Numbered from the stretch's first letter, positions 8,458 through 17,470 are shown. The stretch: 34,160 nt of DNA from Chitinophagales bacterium 33-2 (GCA_002050435.1 MWYV01000012.1:1-34160); one strand, 5' to 3'. The notes: generated by a model from the sequence alone, not told the origin. Translations and numbers: made by a program.

Positions 8458-10620
8458 ATGAAAAAACTTTTGCTTGGGTGTATTCTTTCCCTTGGATTAT
8501 TCCTGAAGGCTGCGGCCGATGAAGGTATGTGGCTGCCCATGTTGCTTGGACAACAGGTGTATAATGATATGGTGAAAAAAGGACTGAAACTGACAAGGGA
8601 ACAACTTTACAGTATCAATAAGGCATCATTAAAAGATGCCATTGTAATTTTTGGTGGTGGATGTACAGGTGAAATGGTGAGTGCTAAAGGTTTGCTATTT
8701 ACCAATCACCACTGTGGTTATGGTGTCATCGCGAATGCAAGTACCATGGAAAAAAACTACCTGAAAGATGGTTTTTATGCAAAAAACATGGGTGAGGAAA
8801 TTCCTGGCGGCAATCTCTCCGTTCAGTTCCTGGTAAGGATTGATGATGTGACCAGTCAGATCATGGATTCATTAAAGGGATTAACAGGTGCCGACAGGGC
8901 TACGCGACAGTCTGCTGTCATTGCTACAATGAACAGGAAGATGTCGGATACGGCCACGAGTACAGAAACCCGGATCAGTCCGCTTTTCAAAGGCAACCAG
9001 TACATTGCTTTTGTTTACCAGCGCTATTCCGATGTGCGCCTTGTAGGAACGCCTGCAGAATCCATTGGTAAGTTTGGTGGTGATACGGATAACTGGGAAT
9101 GGCCACGTCATACAGGTGATTTTGCCATTTTCCGTGTGTACGCATCCAAAGACGGAAAACCCGCCCGGTACAGCACTGAAAATATACCTCTTAAACCAAA
9201 ATGGCATCTTCCCGTTTCTTTAAAAGGAGTAAAGGAAAACGATTTTGCTATGATCTGGGGTTATCCCGGGGGAACCAACAGGTATGAATCTTCTTTTGGT
9301 GTGAAGATGTCTACGGATGTTAATAATCCTACGCTTGTAAAACTGCGTGATGTACGACTGAAAAGCATGTTCCAGGAAATGAAGAATGATCCTGCAGTGA
9401 AATTGCAACTGGCTTCCGATTACGCTGGCATCGCCAATTACTGGAAATTCTTTGATGGCGAAACAAAACAGTTGATAAAGTATGACGTTTATGGTCAGAA
9501 GAAAAAACAGGAAGCAGCCTTTATAAAATGGGCGGCAAATAAACCTGAATATCAACACATTTTCAGGGACCTGGAAGCATCTTATGCCGCATGGCGCCCT
9601 TACGCCATGCACAGAGTTTACCTGAACGAAGGAATTATGGGGTCACCGCTGCTTGCATTTGCCGCTTCTCTTCAGCAAGTAGAAAATACCATGTCAAGAC
9701 AGGGGGCTACATCTGCTGACATAAAGCGTGCAGTGGATGCTGCTAACAATTCACGCCAGAATTTTTTGAAAGGTTATAATAAAGCATCCGATCTGAATAT
9801 CATCGGCTCCGTATTGCAGATGTATTATAATGAGTTGCCTAAAGACCAGCATCCGCAAACGCTGTTTCCTGCCATCAGAAACGAATATGGTGCGCTTGAC
9901 AAGGCGAACACTTTCCAGAAATATGCAGCAGCCATTCATGCAAATACCATGTTGCTTGATGATACAAAATGGAATGCATTTGTAAGAAATCCTGATGCTG
10001 CTACTTTACAGCAGGACCTTGCCTATAATCTTTCCAATACCATCTTAAGGAATTACCAGGGTAAATACCTTCCAATGTTCCAGCAATTCAATACAATGAA
10101 CAATGAATGGGGCCGGCTGTATTTAAAGGGTGTTAGGGAAATGAATCCAAACAAGGTCATGTATCCGGATGCAACTTTTACCATGCGTGTAAGTTATGGT
10201 AAAGTAGCTCCATACAAACCAAGAGATGCCGTTCGTTATGACTATGTAACCACGGCAAAAGGGATGCTGGAAAAATATGTTCCGGGTGATTATGAATTTG
10301 ATCTTCCTGCAAAGGCTGTTGAACTTATTAAAGCCAGGGATTTTGGCCAGTACAAGGATGCAAGAACCAATGATATGGTAGTAGGTTTTATTACCACCAA
10401 TGATATCACTGGTGGCAATTCAGGTTCGCCGGTGATCAATGGAAATGGTGAATTGATCGGACTTGCATTTGATGGCAATTACGAAGCATTAAGCCACAAA
10501 ATGACTTTTGACCCGGATCTCAATCGTACCATTTGTGTAGATATCCGTTATGTATTGTGGTCCGTGGATAAATTAGGCGGAGCAACAAATATCATCAACG
10601 AACTTACTTTGCGTAAGTAA
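8458..10620 (+). CDS. S46-family dipeptidyl-peptidase (DPP7-type)
   Basis: Secreted or periplasmic serine exopeptidase that removes dipeptides from the N-terminus of oligopeptides. It is 720 residues with signal peptide MKKLLLGCILSLGLFLKAAA. The triad is visible: His85 in LFTNHHCGYG, Asp221 in PRHTGDF, and Ser655 in TGGNSGSPV. Residue 673, the S1 specificity position of the family, is glycine (IGLAFDGNYE); the P. gingivalis DPP11 enzyme has arginine there and prefers acidic P1 residues. Glycine indicates DPP7-like preference for hydrophobic P1 residues. A matching promoter lies upstream and a terminator 17 nt after the stop, so it is probably monocistronic. Assignment to S46 is firm; specificity is inferred. 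Confidence 0.93.
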   Translation: MKKLLLGCILSLGLFLKAAADEGMWLPMLLGQQVYNDMVKKGLKLTREQLYSINKASLKDAIVIFGGGCTGEMVSAKGLLFTNHHCGYGVIANASTMEKNYLKDGFYAKNMGEEIPGGNLSVQFLVRIDDVTSQIMDSLKGLTGADRATRQSAVIATMNRKMSDTATSTETRISPLFKGNQYIAFVYQRYSDVRLVGTPAESIGKFGGDTDNWEWPRHTGDFAIFRVYASKDGKPARYSTENIPLKPKWHLPVSLKGVKENDFAMIWGYPGGTNRYESSFGVKMSTDVNNPTLVKLRDVRLKSMFQEMKNDPAVKLQLASDYAGIANYWKFFDGETKQLIKYDVYGQKKKQEAAFIKWAANKPEYQHIFRDLEASYAAWRPYAMHRVYLNEGIMGSPLLAFAASLQQVENTMSRQGATSADIKRAVDAANNSRQNFLKGYNKASDLNIIGSVLQMYYNELPKDQHPQTLFPAIRNEYGALDKANTFQKYAAAIHANTMLLDDTKWNAFVRNPDAATLQQDLAYNLSNTILRNYQGKYLPMFQQFNTMNNEWGRLYLKGVREMNPNKVMYPDATFTMRVSYGKVAPYKPRDAVRYDYVTTAKGMLEKYVPGDYEFDLPAKAVELIKARDFGQYKDARTNDMVVGFITTNDITGGNSGSPVINGNGELIGLAFDGNYEALSHKMTFDPDLNRTICVDIRYVLWSVDKLGGATNIINELTLRK

Positions 10621-10637
10621 TAAATAATATTTATTGA

Positions 10638-10670
10638 AGAGGCGGTCTTTTGGCCGCCTCTTTATTTGCA
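10638..10670 (+). terminator. Rho-independent terminator after the S46 peptidase
   Basis: Ten-base arms, AGAGGCGGTC (10638-10647) and GGCCGCCTCT (10652-10661), enclose a TTTT loop; the stem has one U-G wobble. A T-rich stretch follows. It lies just past the stop at 10620. Confidence 0.88.
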
Positions 10671-10695
10671 ACTTATATCTTTACCAAAGAAAAGT

Positions 10696-11364
10696 TTGAA
10701 AAAAATTATTACCATAATCGCGCTTGCATTTTTTAGTCATACTTCAATGGCGCAAAATGCAGTTAGTGTTGGAACGGATATAGGGCTGCTGCGCAATTTT
10801 GCAAAAGAACAAAAGTTCTGGTCTCTCGGACAAACGCTTGTGGGAAACCTGCATTTTGCCCCAAAGCATTCAGGTTATCTTTTGTTCACTTATTTTATTC
10901 CCGGAAAGTTTTCAAACGAATTTACTGCCGTTGCACGCGATGCTGCCACCAATCCCCAACAGGTGCAGTACCGTGTAAATTCCAGCTGGGCATTAAGAGA
11001 ATTTTCAGTTGGATATAAATATTTTTTCCTTGGAAGATTTGATGCGGAAACCGGACTGAATATTTATGGACAGGCAGGCCTGGGGTTGATGTTTGCAAAA
11101 GCAGAGAACAATGCAGTTCTGGACACTGTTTTATATGCACCAGCGCCGCGTCCTTTAATTGGATCAAACAAGTTTAACCGGCTGAACCTGGATCTTGCCA
11201 TTGGTGGTGAAGTGCCTCTGGGAGGCAGCATATTTATTTATTCAGACCTTCGAACATGGATCAATACATCATCTTATCCTTCCGCAGTTTTTCATAATGA
11301 AGAAAATGCAACATTCCCATTGATGTTACACCTGGGCGTAAGACTTTTATTTTCCAACTGGTAA
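10696..11364 (+). CDS. Putative outer-membrane beta-barrel protein
   Basis: An exported protein of about 222 residues that I cannot name. Reading from the TTG at 10696 gives MKKIITIIALAFFSHTSMAQN, a clean signal peptide; the longer frame from the TTG at 10666 only adds ten residues overlapping the terminator region. The mature part has alternating hydrophobic/polar strands with aromatic ends (WALREFSVGYKYFFLGRF, GLNIYGQAGLGLMFAKA, SIFIYSDLRTWINT) and ends in HLGVRLLFSNW, typical of a small outer-membrane beta-barrel. It precedes the dipeptide epimerase by 17 nt. A weak TATCTTTA box at 10676-10683 fits the chosen start. Confidence 0.7.
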   Translation: MKKIITIIALAFFSHTSMAQNAVSVGTDIGLLRNFAKEQKFWSLGQTLVGNLHFAPKHSGYLLFTYFIPGKFSNEFTAVARDAATNPQQVQYRVNSSWALREFSVGYKYFFLGRFDAETGLNIYGQAGLGLMFAKAENNAVLDTVLYAPAPRPLIGSNKFNRLNLDLAIGGEVPLGGSIFIYSDLRTWINTSSYPSAVFHNEENATFPLMLHLGVRLLFSNW

Positions 11365-11381
11365 TCAATTAAGATAAACAA

Positions 11382-12506
11382 ATGAATATGCAGGCCGGAC
11401 CTATTATTCAAAAAGTAGAAATTCATAAACTTTTTATCCCGTTAAAGGAGCCATTTATTATTTCACTTGGCGCCATCCATAAGGTTGAGAATGTGGTGGT
11501 CATCATTCGTACAGAAGATGGTTGTGCCGGTTATGGAGAATGCAGCCCTTACATGACCATCAATGGTGAAAGCATCGATACCTGCTTTATTGTAGGGCAA
11601 TACTTTGCAAAAGTGCTGAAGGGAAAGAGCGCCATGGATATTGCAGGCTGCATGGAGGAAATGGATAAAGTGATTTATGGTAACAGCAGCATTAAAAGTG
11701 CATTTGATATAGCCCTTCATGATATTGCATCGCAGCACGCAGGTCTTCCTCTTTACCAGTTTCTTGGAGGCGCGAAGAATAAGCAACTCGAAACAGATTA
11801 TACGGTAAGCATTGGTGATCCGTCGAAAATGCGTTCAGATGCTATGCATATTAAAGAAGAAGGATATCCTGCGGTTAAGGTGAAGCTTGGTGAATCGCTG
11901 GAGAAGGATGTGGAAAGAATCAGACAAATCAGGGAAGGCATTGGCAATGAGATCCCTTTAAGAATCGATGCCAACCAGGGTTGGAAAACTGCGGACAATG
12001 CCTTGGAAGTGCTGAATGCACTGGCGCAATTTAATATTGAACATTGCGAGGAACCTATATTAAGACATCGTTTCATGGAGCTTCCAAAACTTTCTGCAGC
12101 ATCTCCCATTCCTATAATGGCAGATGAAAGTCTCGGCGATGAGCATGATGCAGAAAGACTGGTTGCTTTGAAAGCCTGTACCATGTTCAATATTAAACTT
12201 GGTAAATCTTCGGGGCTGTATAAAGGCTTGAAGATCGCAAAGATCGGCGCAGCTGCTGGCATACACATGCAGGTGGGGGGATTTATGGAATCCAGGTTGG
12301 GCATGACTGCTGCAGCACACCTGGCACTTTCAAATGACCATATTATCCATTGCGATTTTGATACACCACTGATGTACACAGAAGATCCTGTGATCGGAGG
12401 AATTCAGTATTTATCCAATGGTATTATTGATGTACCCGAAGTTCCCGGACTTGGTGCAGTGATCGATGAACAATACCTGGATAAGGGACAGGTGGTGATT
12501 ATATAA
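11382..12506 (+). CDS. Dipeptide epimerase (enolase superfamily, MR/MLE type)
   Basis: Cytosolic Mg-dependent epimerase of 374 residues, expected to invert the alpha-carbon of the second residue of a dipeptide such as L-Ala-L/D-Glu. The enolase-superfamily catalytic set is complete: Lys166 and Lys168 in AVKVKLG, metal ligands Asp196 (RIDANQGW), Glu223 (HCEEP) and Asp248 (MADES), and Lys272 in FNIKLGK. The C-terminal DFDTP (Asp325, Asp327) matches the motif that holds the substrate amino group in dipeptide epimerases, which separates it from muconate cycloisomerase and OSBS. It follows the beta-barrel gene closely. Its 3' end overlaps the opposite-strand gene at 12499 by 8 bp. The exact dipeptide is not predictable here. 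Confidence 0.88.
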   Translation: MNMQAGPIIQKVEIHKLFIPLKEPFIISLGAIHKVENVVVIIRTEDGCAGYGECSPYMTINGESIDTCFIVGQYFAKVLKGKSAMDIAGCMEEMDKVIYGNSSIKSAFDIALHDIASQHAGLPLYQFLGGAKNKQLETDYTVSIGDPSKMRSDAMHIKEEGYPAVKVKLGESLEKDVERIRQIREGIGNEIPLRIDANQGWKTADNALEVLNALAQFNIEHCEEPILRHRFMELPKLSAASPIPIMADESLGDEHDAERLVALKACTMFNIKLGKSSGLYKGLKIAKIGAAAGIHMQVGGFMESRLGMTAAAHLALSNDHIIHCDFDTPLMYTEDPVIGGIQYLSNGIIDVPEVPGLGAVIDEQYLDKGQVVII

Positions 12507-12708
12507 ATGGCTCGTCCGCAGTTTCGTTGATCACGGTTCCAATCAATTGCGTTTTGTAATAAACATGGCACATTTCCAGCTGGTGCATCATGCGAAAGTT
12601 TTTTCTTTCCTTACCATCAGGTGGATGTCCCAGAAAATTGCAAATGATCCCTTCAATCTGCTTTCGTTTTTCAATGGTCATTTTCATCAAAATGTTGAAT
12701 TCTGACAT
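12499..12708 (-). CDS. Small hypothetical protein
   Basis: A 69-residue frame I do not recognise. It is charged and likely helical (MTIEKRKQIEGIICNF, then GKERKNFRMMHQLEMCHVYYKTQLIG), with no signal peptide or membrane segment. It fills an otherwise empty interval on the minus strand and overlaps the 3' end of the dipeptide epimerase by 8 bp, tail to tail. A TATATTTT sequence, close to the -7 consensus, lies just upstream of the ATG. The composition looks protein-like rather than random, but there is no family evidence. Confidence 0.45.
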   Translation of the reverse strand: MSEFNILMKMTIEKRKQIEGIICNFLGHPPDGKERKNFRMMHQLEMCHVYYKTQLIGTVINETADEPFI

Positions 12709-12813
12709 CGCTGCTAAAATATAAAGTGATTTGAAAATTCGTTGAATAGATTCAGGGGGACGGGAAAAAATCTGGTTTAAATTAAGAAATATTTCCCTTT
12801 CTCAATGAATTTC

Positions 12814-13413
12814 TTATTCACCATCTTTAAATTGCCAGAGGTGCAAACAGGCATAGGTTCTGTAAGGCGCCCATTTTTCAGAAATATGCAGCATTTTTGT
12901 TTTCAGCGCTTTTTTATCTAATTCTTCCAGTTTATAAATTTTTATCATGGCAACCTGGATACCGTAGTCATCCACGGCGAAAACATCCTCACGGCCAATT
13001 GTAAACATCAGCAGCATTTCAACTGTCCATTTACCTACCCCTTTAATCTGGGTAAGCAATTCGATTATTGATTCATTATTCATCGACCTGATCTTTTTGT
13101 CGGAAAGCACATTTGCAAGGGCGAATGCTGCTACATTTAAAACATACTGGGTTTTTGCATTACTTAGCCCAATCGACCTCAACTGATCAAATGGAGTGTC
13201 AGCAATTTGTTTTGGAGTTGGTTCTTCACCATTATAAAGGTCAAGAAAACGCTGGAAAATTACTTTGGCCACCTTGGTAGATAGCTGTTGGCTCATGATG
13301 GAAGCACAAAGGCGCAGGCAAATATTCTTGCGCTTTTTTAATGGTAAGACCGCCTGGCCTTTCAGGATCTTTGCAAGTTTTTTATCTTTTGAAAGATGTT
13401 CAATGTAACTCAT
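12814..13413 (-). CDS. AlkA-like DNA-3-methyladenine glycosylase (HhH-GPD), second copy
   Basis: Short AlkA-like glycosylase of 199 residues for alkylated purines. The hairpin motif is QIKGVGKWTVEMLLMF (about 122-137) and the active-site segment is FAVDDYGI with the catalytic aspartate at Asp149. SIMSQQLSTKVA near residue 38 is the family's substrate-pocket helix. There are no iron-sulfur cysteines. It is only distantly similar to the glycosylase at 4.3-4.9 kb (different N-terminus, and FAVDD in place of FPTGD), so the two are not a recent duplication. It lies 47 nt downstream of the cysS remnant on the same strand. Confidence 0.88.
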   Translation of the reverse strand: MSYIEHLSKDKKLAKILKGQAVLPLKKRKNICLRLCASIMSQQLSTKVAKVIFQRFLDLYNGEEPTPKQIADTPFDQLRSIGLSNAKTQYVLNVAAFALANVLSDKKIRSMNNESIIELLTQIKGVGKWTVEMLLMFTIGREDVFAVDDYGIQVAMIKIYKLEELDKKALKTKMLHISEKWAPYRTYACLHLWQFKDGE

Positions 13414-13460
13414 ATCGAATGCATGCTATTATAATTCCTGCATGATTAAAAGAAAAACGG

Positions 13461-14144
13461 TTACACTTTTCTCCAGCTCATACCGCCATCTTTTTCATCT
13501 TTAATTTCAATACCGATTGCTTCAAGCTGGTTTCTGATCCTGTCGGAGGTAAGCCAGTCTTTTTTTGCTTTTGCATCTTTACGGATCTCTATGAGCACCT
13601 GCATCACCTCTTTTAATTTATCATCACCTGCATCATCAGATTTCAGTCCAAGAATATCTTCAACATAAAGCTGTAATTGCTGCTTCATTGTTTGAAGTGT
13701 TGTTCCTGAAAGCGCGTTCATCGGCATGTTTTTATCCTTAAGCGAATTGATGACAGGCACCATTTCAAAGATATTTGCCAACACCCTTGCGGTTCCGAAA
13801 TCATCATTCATAAATTCCTCAAGTTGTGATAAAAGCTGTATCACTTTAGCATCAGGAGCAGCATCATCATTTACGGGCTTTGTAGCCTGCACTGAAGGAT
13901 CCACCTGTAATTGCTTCAGCCATTCATAGGCTTCCATCAGGCGTTTCAAACCTTTTTCTGCAGCCTGCAATGCTTCGTTGCTGAAATCAAGTGTGCTGCG
14001 GTAATGTGTTTGCAGAATAAAAAAGCGCACGGTCATTGGGGAATAAGCTTTTACCAGGATCGGATGATCACCGCTGAACAATTCGGTGAGCCTGATCACA
14101 TTATTATAGCTTTTTCCCATCTTCCTTCCATTGATGGTGATCAT
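13461..14144 (-). CDS. cysS: CysRS C-terminal fragment
   Basis: As written, this frame encodes 227 residues. Its first 66 repeat the KMGKS-region segment already present in the upstream fragment (starting [12 protein letters not shown]), and the rest is the DALR/anticodon-binding portion ending EKDGGMSWRKV. The apparent ATG at 14144 is an internal methionine of the intact protein, not a natural start. It should be merged with 14149-15183 if the duplication is artefactual. Confidence 0.55.
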   Translation of the reverse strand: MITINGRKMGKSYNNVIRLTELFSGDHPILVKAYSPMTVRFFILQTHYRSTLDFSNEALQAAEKGLKRLMEAYEWLKQLQVDPSVQATKPVNDDAAPDAKVIQLLSQLEEFMNDDFGTARVLANIFEMVPVINSLKDKNMPMNALSGTTLQTMKQQLQLYVEDILGLKSDDAGDDKLKEVMQVLIEIRKDAKAKKDWLTSDRIRNQLEAIGIEIKDEKDGGMSWRKV

Positions 14145-14379
14145 ATTGTTATGGATCCAGTATCAAACCTTTTTCTGCAGCCTGCAATGCTTCGTTGCTG
14201 AAATCAAGTGTGCTGCGGTAATGTGTTTGCAGAATAAAAAAGCGCACGGTCATTGGGGAATAAGCTTTTACCAGGATCGGATGATCACCGCTGAACAATT
14301 CGGTGAGCCTGATCACATTATTATAGCTTTTTCCCATCTTCCTTCCATTGATGGTGATCATATTGTTATGGATCCAGTA
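13946..14379. repeat. Perfect tandem duplication, 2 x 217 bp
   Basis: Unit 1 is 13946-14162 and unit 2 is 14163-14379. I compared them base by base and found no difference. The match stops exactly at both ends: base 13945 is T and 14162 is A; base 14163 is T and 14380 is A. There is therefore no microhomology at the junction. Confidence 0.97.
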
Positions 14380-15183
14380 ACGTACCGGTGTTGCATGATT
14401 GCAGATGGTACTCTGGGCGATCTCACTTTCGTGGTGAGGAAAAAGCAGGTCCATTCCACCTCCGTGAATGTCAAATTGTACACCGAGGTATTTCGTTGCC
14501 ATTGCGGAGCATTCTATATGCCAGCCTGGAAATCCTTCACTCCATGGACTGTTCCAGCGCATGATATGTTCTGGAGGTGCGGCTTTCCATAATGCAAAAT
14601 CTGCAGGGTTTCTTTTTTCTTCCTGGCCTTCAAGTTCTCGTGTGTTTTCCAGCAGGTCTTCCACGATCCTTCCACTCAGCTTTCCATAATCATGACCTGA
14701 TGCATATTTTTTTACATCGAAATACACACTTCCATTTTTTTCATAAGCATACCCTTTTTTGATCAGGTCCTGGATCATGTTGATCTGCTCCACAATGTGA
14801 CCTGTAGCTGTAGGTTCAATCGTGGGAGGTATTGTATTGAATTTTTCCATAGCCCAGTGAAAAAGGTTGGTGTACTTCTGAACCAGTTCCATCGGTTCCA
14901 GCTTTTCAAGAAAAGCTTTTTTGGAAATCTTATCTTCTGCTTCTCTTCCTTCTTCCTCAAAATGTCCGGCATCCGTAATATTTCTTACATAACGAACTTT
15001 ATAACCAAGATGCACCAGGTAGCGATATACAACATCAAATGTTATGTAAGGGCGTGCATGTCCTAAATGACTTTCACCACTTACTGTAGGGCCGCAAACA
15101 TACATACCCACATAGCCGGGGACAAGAGATTCAAAAACCTGTTTTTCGCGGAAATAAGAATTATAAACTTTTAACTGGCCCAT
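14149..15183 (-). CDS. cysS: CysRS N-terminal fragment (catalytic core)
   Basis: As written, this frame encodes 344 residues: the Rossmann catalytic domain, zinc site, CP insertion and KMGKS loop, then four foreign residues (ILDP) read out of frame from the second repeat unit before a stop. It lacks the C-terminal anticodon-binding and helical bundle region, so it would not be expected to charge tRNA normally. The ATG at 15183 gives the usual [10 protein letters not shown] start. Confidence 0.6.
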   Translation of the reverse strand: MGQLKVYNSYFREKQVFESLVPGYVGMYVCGPTVSGESHLGHARPYITFDVVYRYLVHLGYKVRYVRNITDAGHFEEEGREAEDKISKKAFLEKLEPMELVQKYTNLFHWAMEKFNTIPPTIEPTATGHIVEQINMIQDLIKKGYAYEKNGSVYFDVKKYASGHDYGKLSGRIVEDLLENTRELEGQEEKRNPADFALWKAAPPEHIMRWNSPWSEGFPGWHIECSAMATKYLGVQFDIHGGGMDLLFPHHESEIAQSTICNHATPVRYWIHNNMITINGRKMGKSYNNVIRLTELFSGDHPILVKAYSPMTVRFFILQTHYRSTLDFSNEALQAAEKGLILDP

Positions 15184-15337
15184 GCAGCAAAGAAACGTAA
15201 AGGATCAATAAATTAAAGGGGAACTTGCGGTTTTCCGGTCAAAAAGAATGATTTCCAAGCTCGGATAAAAATTTTTCCGTTTGTTTTTTTACAATTCATC
15301 CAGGGAAATCTGCCAATAGCTGTTAATGAAGGAAGAT

Positions 15338-16459
15338 TTATTTTTTAATGGTCAGGTCGGCTACCAGCAGGTAGTGATCAGAATATTCTTTAATGATCCG
15401 GTTAAATTGTTTTACCGAAAAATCTGGAGTAGTTAAAATATAATCTATGCGCAGCGTTGGTGCAATATCTGAATAGGTGCGCCCGATGCCAAAACTGGAT
15501 TCCAGGAATGCATCCTTCAGATCTTTTTCTTTAATGGTAAAGTAAGTATAGGAGTTGGGTACATCATTGAAATCGCCTGTAATGATATAAGGGTGCGGAC
15601 TGTTGGATATCACTTCTTTTACAATTCTTGCCTGTGCTGCCCGGTGTACAAATCCTCTTTTCAACTTGACAAAAATGTTCTTTGAATTTTCAACCATCCC
15701 TTCCTCAGTTTTTTTGATGCTTTCTATTTTTTTAAAATCTTCTTTCTTAAAACGAACCGATTGCAGGTGGGTTGTGTAAAACCGAATGGTGTCTTTATTA
15801 AACAAAATGTCGGCATGAATGAGCGACTCAGGAATGGAAGGCCTTGGATACCGGATCATCCCACTGTCAATGATCGGGAATTTAGAAAAAATGATCTGTC
15901 CAACCCACTGCAGGTAACCATCGTTATCCCATGCATAATAGTAATGAGGAAATCCAAGTTCTTTCCTTATGAAATCCAGGTTGTCGTAATAAATACTGTC
16001 TTTGGAATGAAAAAATTCCTGGAGGCAAAGAACATCTGCTTTTTGTTCTTTGAGAAGATCCATCATCTTCATCCTGGTCTGGCTTCCTTTATTGTTATTT
16101 CTTTTCCATTCAACAAACCTGCCTACATTCCAGGTAACTACTCTCAGAGTGCCTTCAGCTTTGGTATATTCAAATTTCTCTGATGATTTGAATCCAAGGA
16201 AAACCGAGAAGCTTTTCCACCCAAACAGCAGCGAAACCAGGGATATCAGAATGAGCTTGGGCTTAAATACGAGCCAGAAGAAAATAAAAAGCACAAGAAT
16301 AATGGATAAAAATGCGAATCCAAGCCCGATGATAGAAATAAACCACCAGTCGCCTGGGTCGAGATGCGGTGCCAGACAGGAAAGCAGGAAGGCCACTGCC
16401 GCCAGTATATTCAGAATAACAAATAATTTTCTTGTAATACGCTTATAGCTTGCGGACAT
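15338..16459 (-). CDS. Membrane-anchored endonuclease/exonuclease/phosphatase-fold protein
   Basis: A 373-residue protein with three N-terminal membrane helices (about 11-30, 38-64 and 68-88) and a C-terminal EEP catalytic domain facing one side of the membrane. The EEP motifs are present: VVTWNVGRF (Asn111), DVLCLQEFF (Glu148), ITGDFNDVPNS, RIDYILTTPD and a terminal YSDHYLLVADL with the catalytic histidine. The superfamily includes nucleases, sphingomyelinases and inositol phosphatases; substrate cannot be decided from these motifs. It lies 78 nt downstream of a rhomboid gene on the same strand and probably ends that transcript. Confidence 0.85.
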   Translation of the reverse strand: MSASYKRITRKLFVILNILAAVAFLLSCLAPHLDPGDWWFISIIGLGFAFLSIILVLFIFFWLVFKPKLILISLVSLLFGWKSFSVFLGFKSSEKFEYTKAEGTLRVVTWNVGRFVEWKRNNNKGSQTRMKMMDLLKEQKADVLCLQEFFHSKDSIYYDNLDFIRKELGFPHYYYAWDNDGYLQWVGQIIFSKFPIIDSGMIRYPRPSIPESLIHADILFNKDTIRFYTTHLQSVRFKKEDFKKIESIKKTEEGMVENSKNIFVKLKRGFVHRAAQARIVKEVISNSPHPYIITGDFNDVPNSYTYFTIKEKDLKDAFLESSFGIGRTYSDIAPTLRIDYILTTPDFSVKQFNRIIKEYSDHYLLVADLTIKK

Positions 16460-16537
16460 TCATGCAATTTATGAAATACAACGCTTAATGTTGAGCGCAG
16501 ACTTCACCAGCTATAACGAGGGGAAAGTCTTTTTGTT

Positions 16538-17470
16538 TTAAATGCCATCCTGGCTGGCTCTTTTTAAAACTTCCTTTTCATCTTCATTCAGGGAACTGTA
16601 TCCTTTCTGATGGATTTTTTCCAGGATCTCATCAACTTTTTGTTGTGTGATCGTTGGTGTTTTTGTGAAGGGTTGAACGGTTGCTTTATAAAACAACTTC
16701 GATTTCACCACATTGCCCTTTTTTGGTTTATCCGGATTAAACAAATTAACCCACCAGTCGTAAACATTGTTCATCCACAGGGTCCAGTCATTGCCGCGCA
16801 TATATCTTTTCATTACAACAAAACCGGCAAGTGCTCCTGCCAGATGCGCAATATGTCCGCCCGGATTACTGTAAGGAATGGTGGCGAGGTCGATGATCAG
16901 GTATATGACTGTGATGACCCAGAGGGGAATGCCACCATTCAACATTGGAAAAATGCGGTAACCCGGAGCAAGGGTGGTAGCGCCCAGCGCAATGCCCATA
17001 ACACCTGCGGAGGCGCCCACAGCAAAAGCCTGCTGAATGTTTTCCTGTAATGGCGGAATAAAATTATAGGCAAGGAAATAAGACAGGGCACCGGCAATAG
17101 CGCCATAAAAGAAAAAAGGGAAGAGCCTGCGGTTGCCTGCAAGTTCCTGGAGTATATAACCAAAAACCCAAACCCAAATCATGTTTGCCAGGATATGCCA
17201 GACACTCGATGTGTCATGAACAAACATATGCGTGATCAGCGTCCAGGGTCTTGAAATAAAATTTTCCATATCAGCCGGCAGGGCTACCCAGTAAAAAATA
17301 TCCTGGTTAAAAGCATTGACGCCGGTGTTGCCATAGCTGAAATAATAAATTGTTTTGATAAAGGCCAGGATAACAAACACCACGAGATTAATGGCAATGA
17401 GCATAGTAAGGGCGTTCCCATCCTGACCAATGGTCAGGCGGTTTTTGTTCTGTTGCTGATAATATCTCAT
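16538..17470 (-). CDS. Rhomboid-family intramembrane serine protease (first)
   Basis: Polytopic inner-membrane protease of 310 residues. Six helices carry the rhomboid features: HMFVHDTSSVWHILANMIWVW (L1/TM2), the nucleophile Ser154 in AVGASAGVMG, and the catalytic His209 in GGHIAHLAGALAG. The serine motif reads GASA rather than the usual GASG, while the dyad itself is intact. A cytosolic C-terminal tail of about 80 residues ends in repeats of charged residues (VDEILEKIHQKGYSSLNEDEKEVLKRA). It lies 32 nt after the second rhomboid gene and probably shares its transcript. Natural substrates are unknown. Confidence 0.9.
   Translation of the reverse strand: MRYYQQQNKNRLTIGQDGNALTMLIAINLVVFVILAFIKTIYYFSYGNTGVNAFNQDIFYWVALPADMENFISRPWTLITHMFVHDTSSVWHILANMIWVWVFGYILQELAGNRRLFPFFFYGAIAGALSYFLAYNFIPPLQENIQQAFAVGASAGVMGIALGATTLAPGYRIFPMLNGGIPLWVITVIYLIIDLATIPYSNPGGHIAHLAGALAGFVVMKRYMRGNDWTLWMNNVYDWWVNLFNPDKPKKGNVVKSKLFYKATVQPFTKTPTITQQKVDEILEKIHQKGYSSLNEDEKEVLKRASQDGI

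Larger units (their letters stand above)
13461..15183 (-). pseudogene. cysS: cysS interrupted by a 217-bp tandem duplication
   Basis: Cysteinyl-tRNA synthetase, which charges tRNA-Cys, split into two frames. A perfect 217-bp tandem repeat (13946-14162 and 14163-14379) lies inside the gene; 217 is not a multiple of three, so the reading frame breaks at the junction. Removing one copy gives a continuous 1506-bp frame, that is 501 residues, normal for the family. All motifs are otherwise present: zinc ligands Cys30 (MYVCGPT), the cysteine of WHIECSAM and HHESE; the HIGH box at His39-His42 (HLGH); and KMGKS at 282-286. There are no stop codons or decay outside the junction. Either the assembly is wrong here or the gene was disrupted very recently. 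Confidence 0.85.

Noticed and set aside
11798..12379. 193-aa minus-strand open frame
   Set aside because: It lies wholly inside the dipeptide epimerase gene, which has a complete catalytic set; the antisense frame has serine/proline-rich, non-protein-like composition.
4282..13413. The two AlkA-like genes as a recent duplication
   Set aside because: Their N-termini, active-site segments (FPTGD and FAVDD) and lengths differ too much; they are distant paralogues.
13911..14592. Plus-strand open frames of 96 and 153 aa sharing a repeated peptide
   Set aside because: They are antisense to cysS and look repetitive only because the 217-bp duplication is read on the wrong strand.
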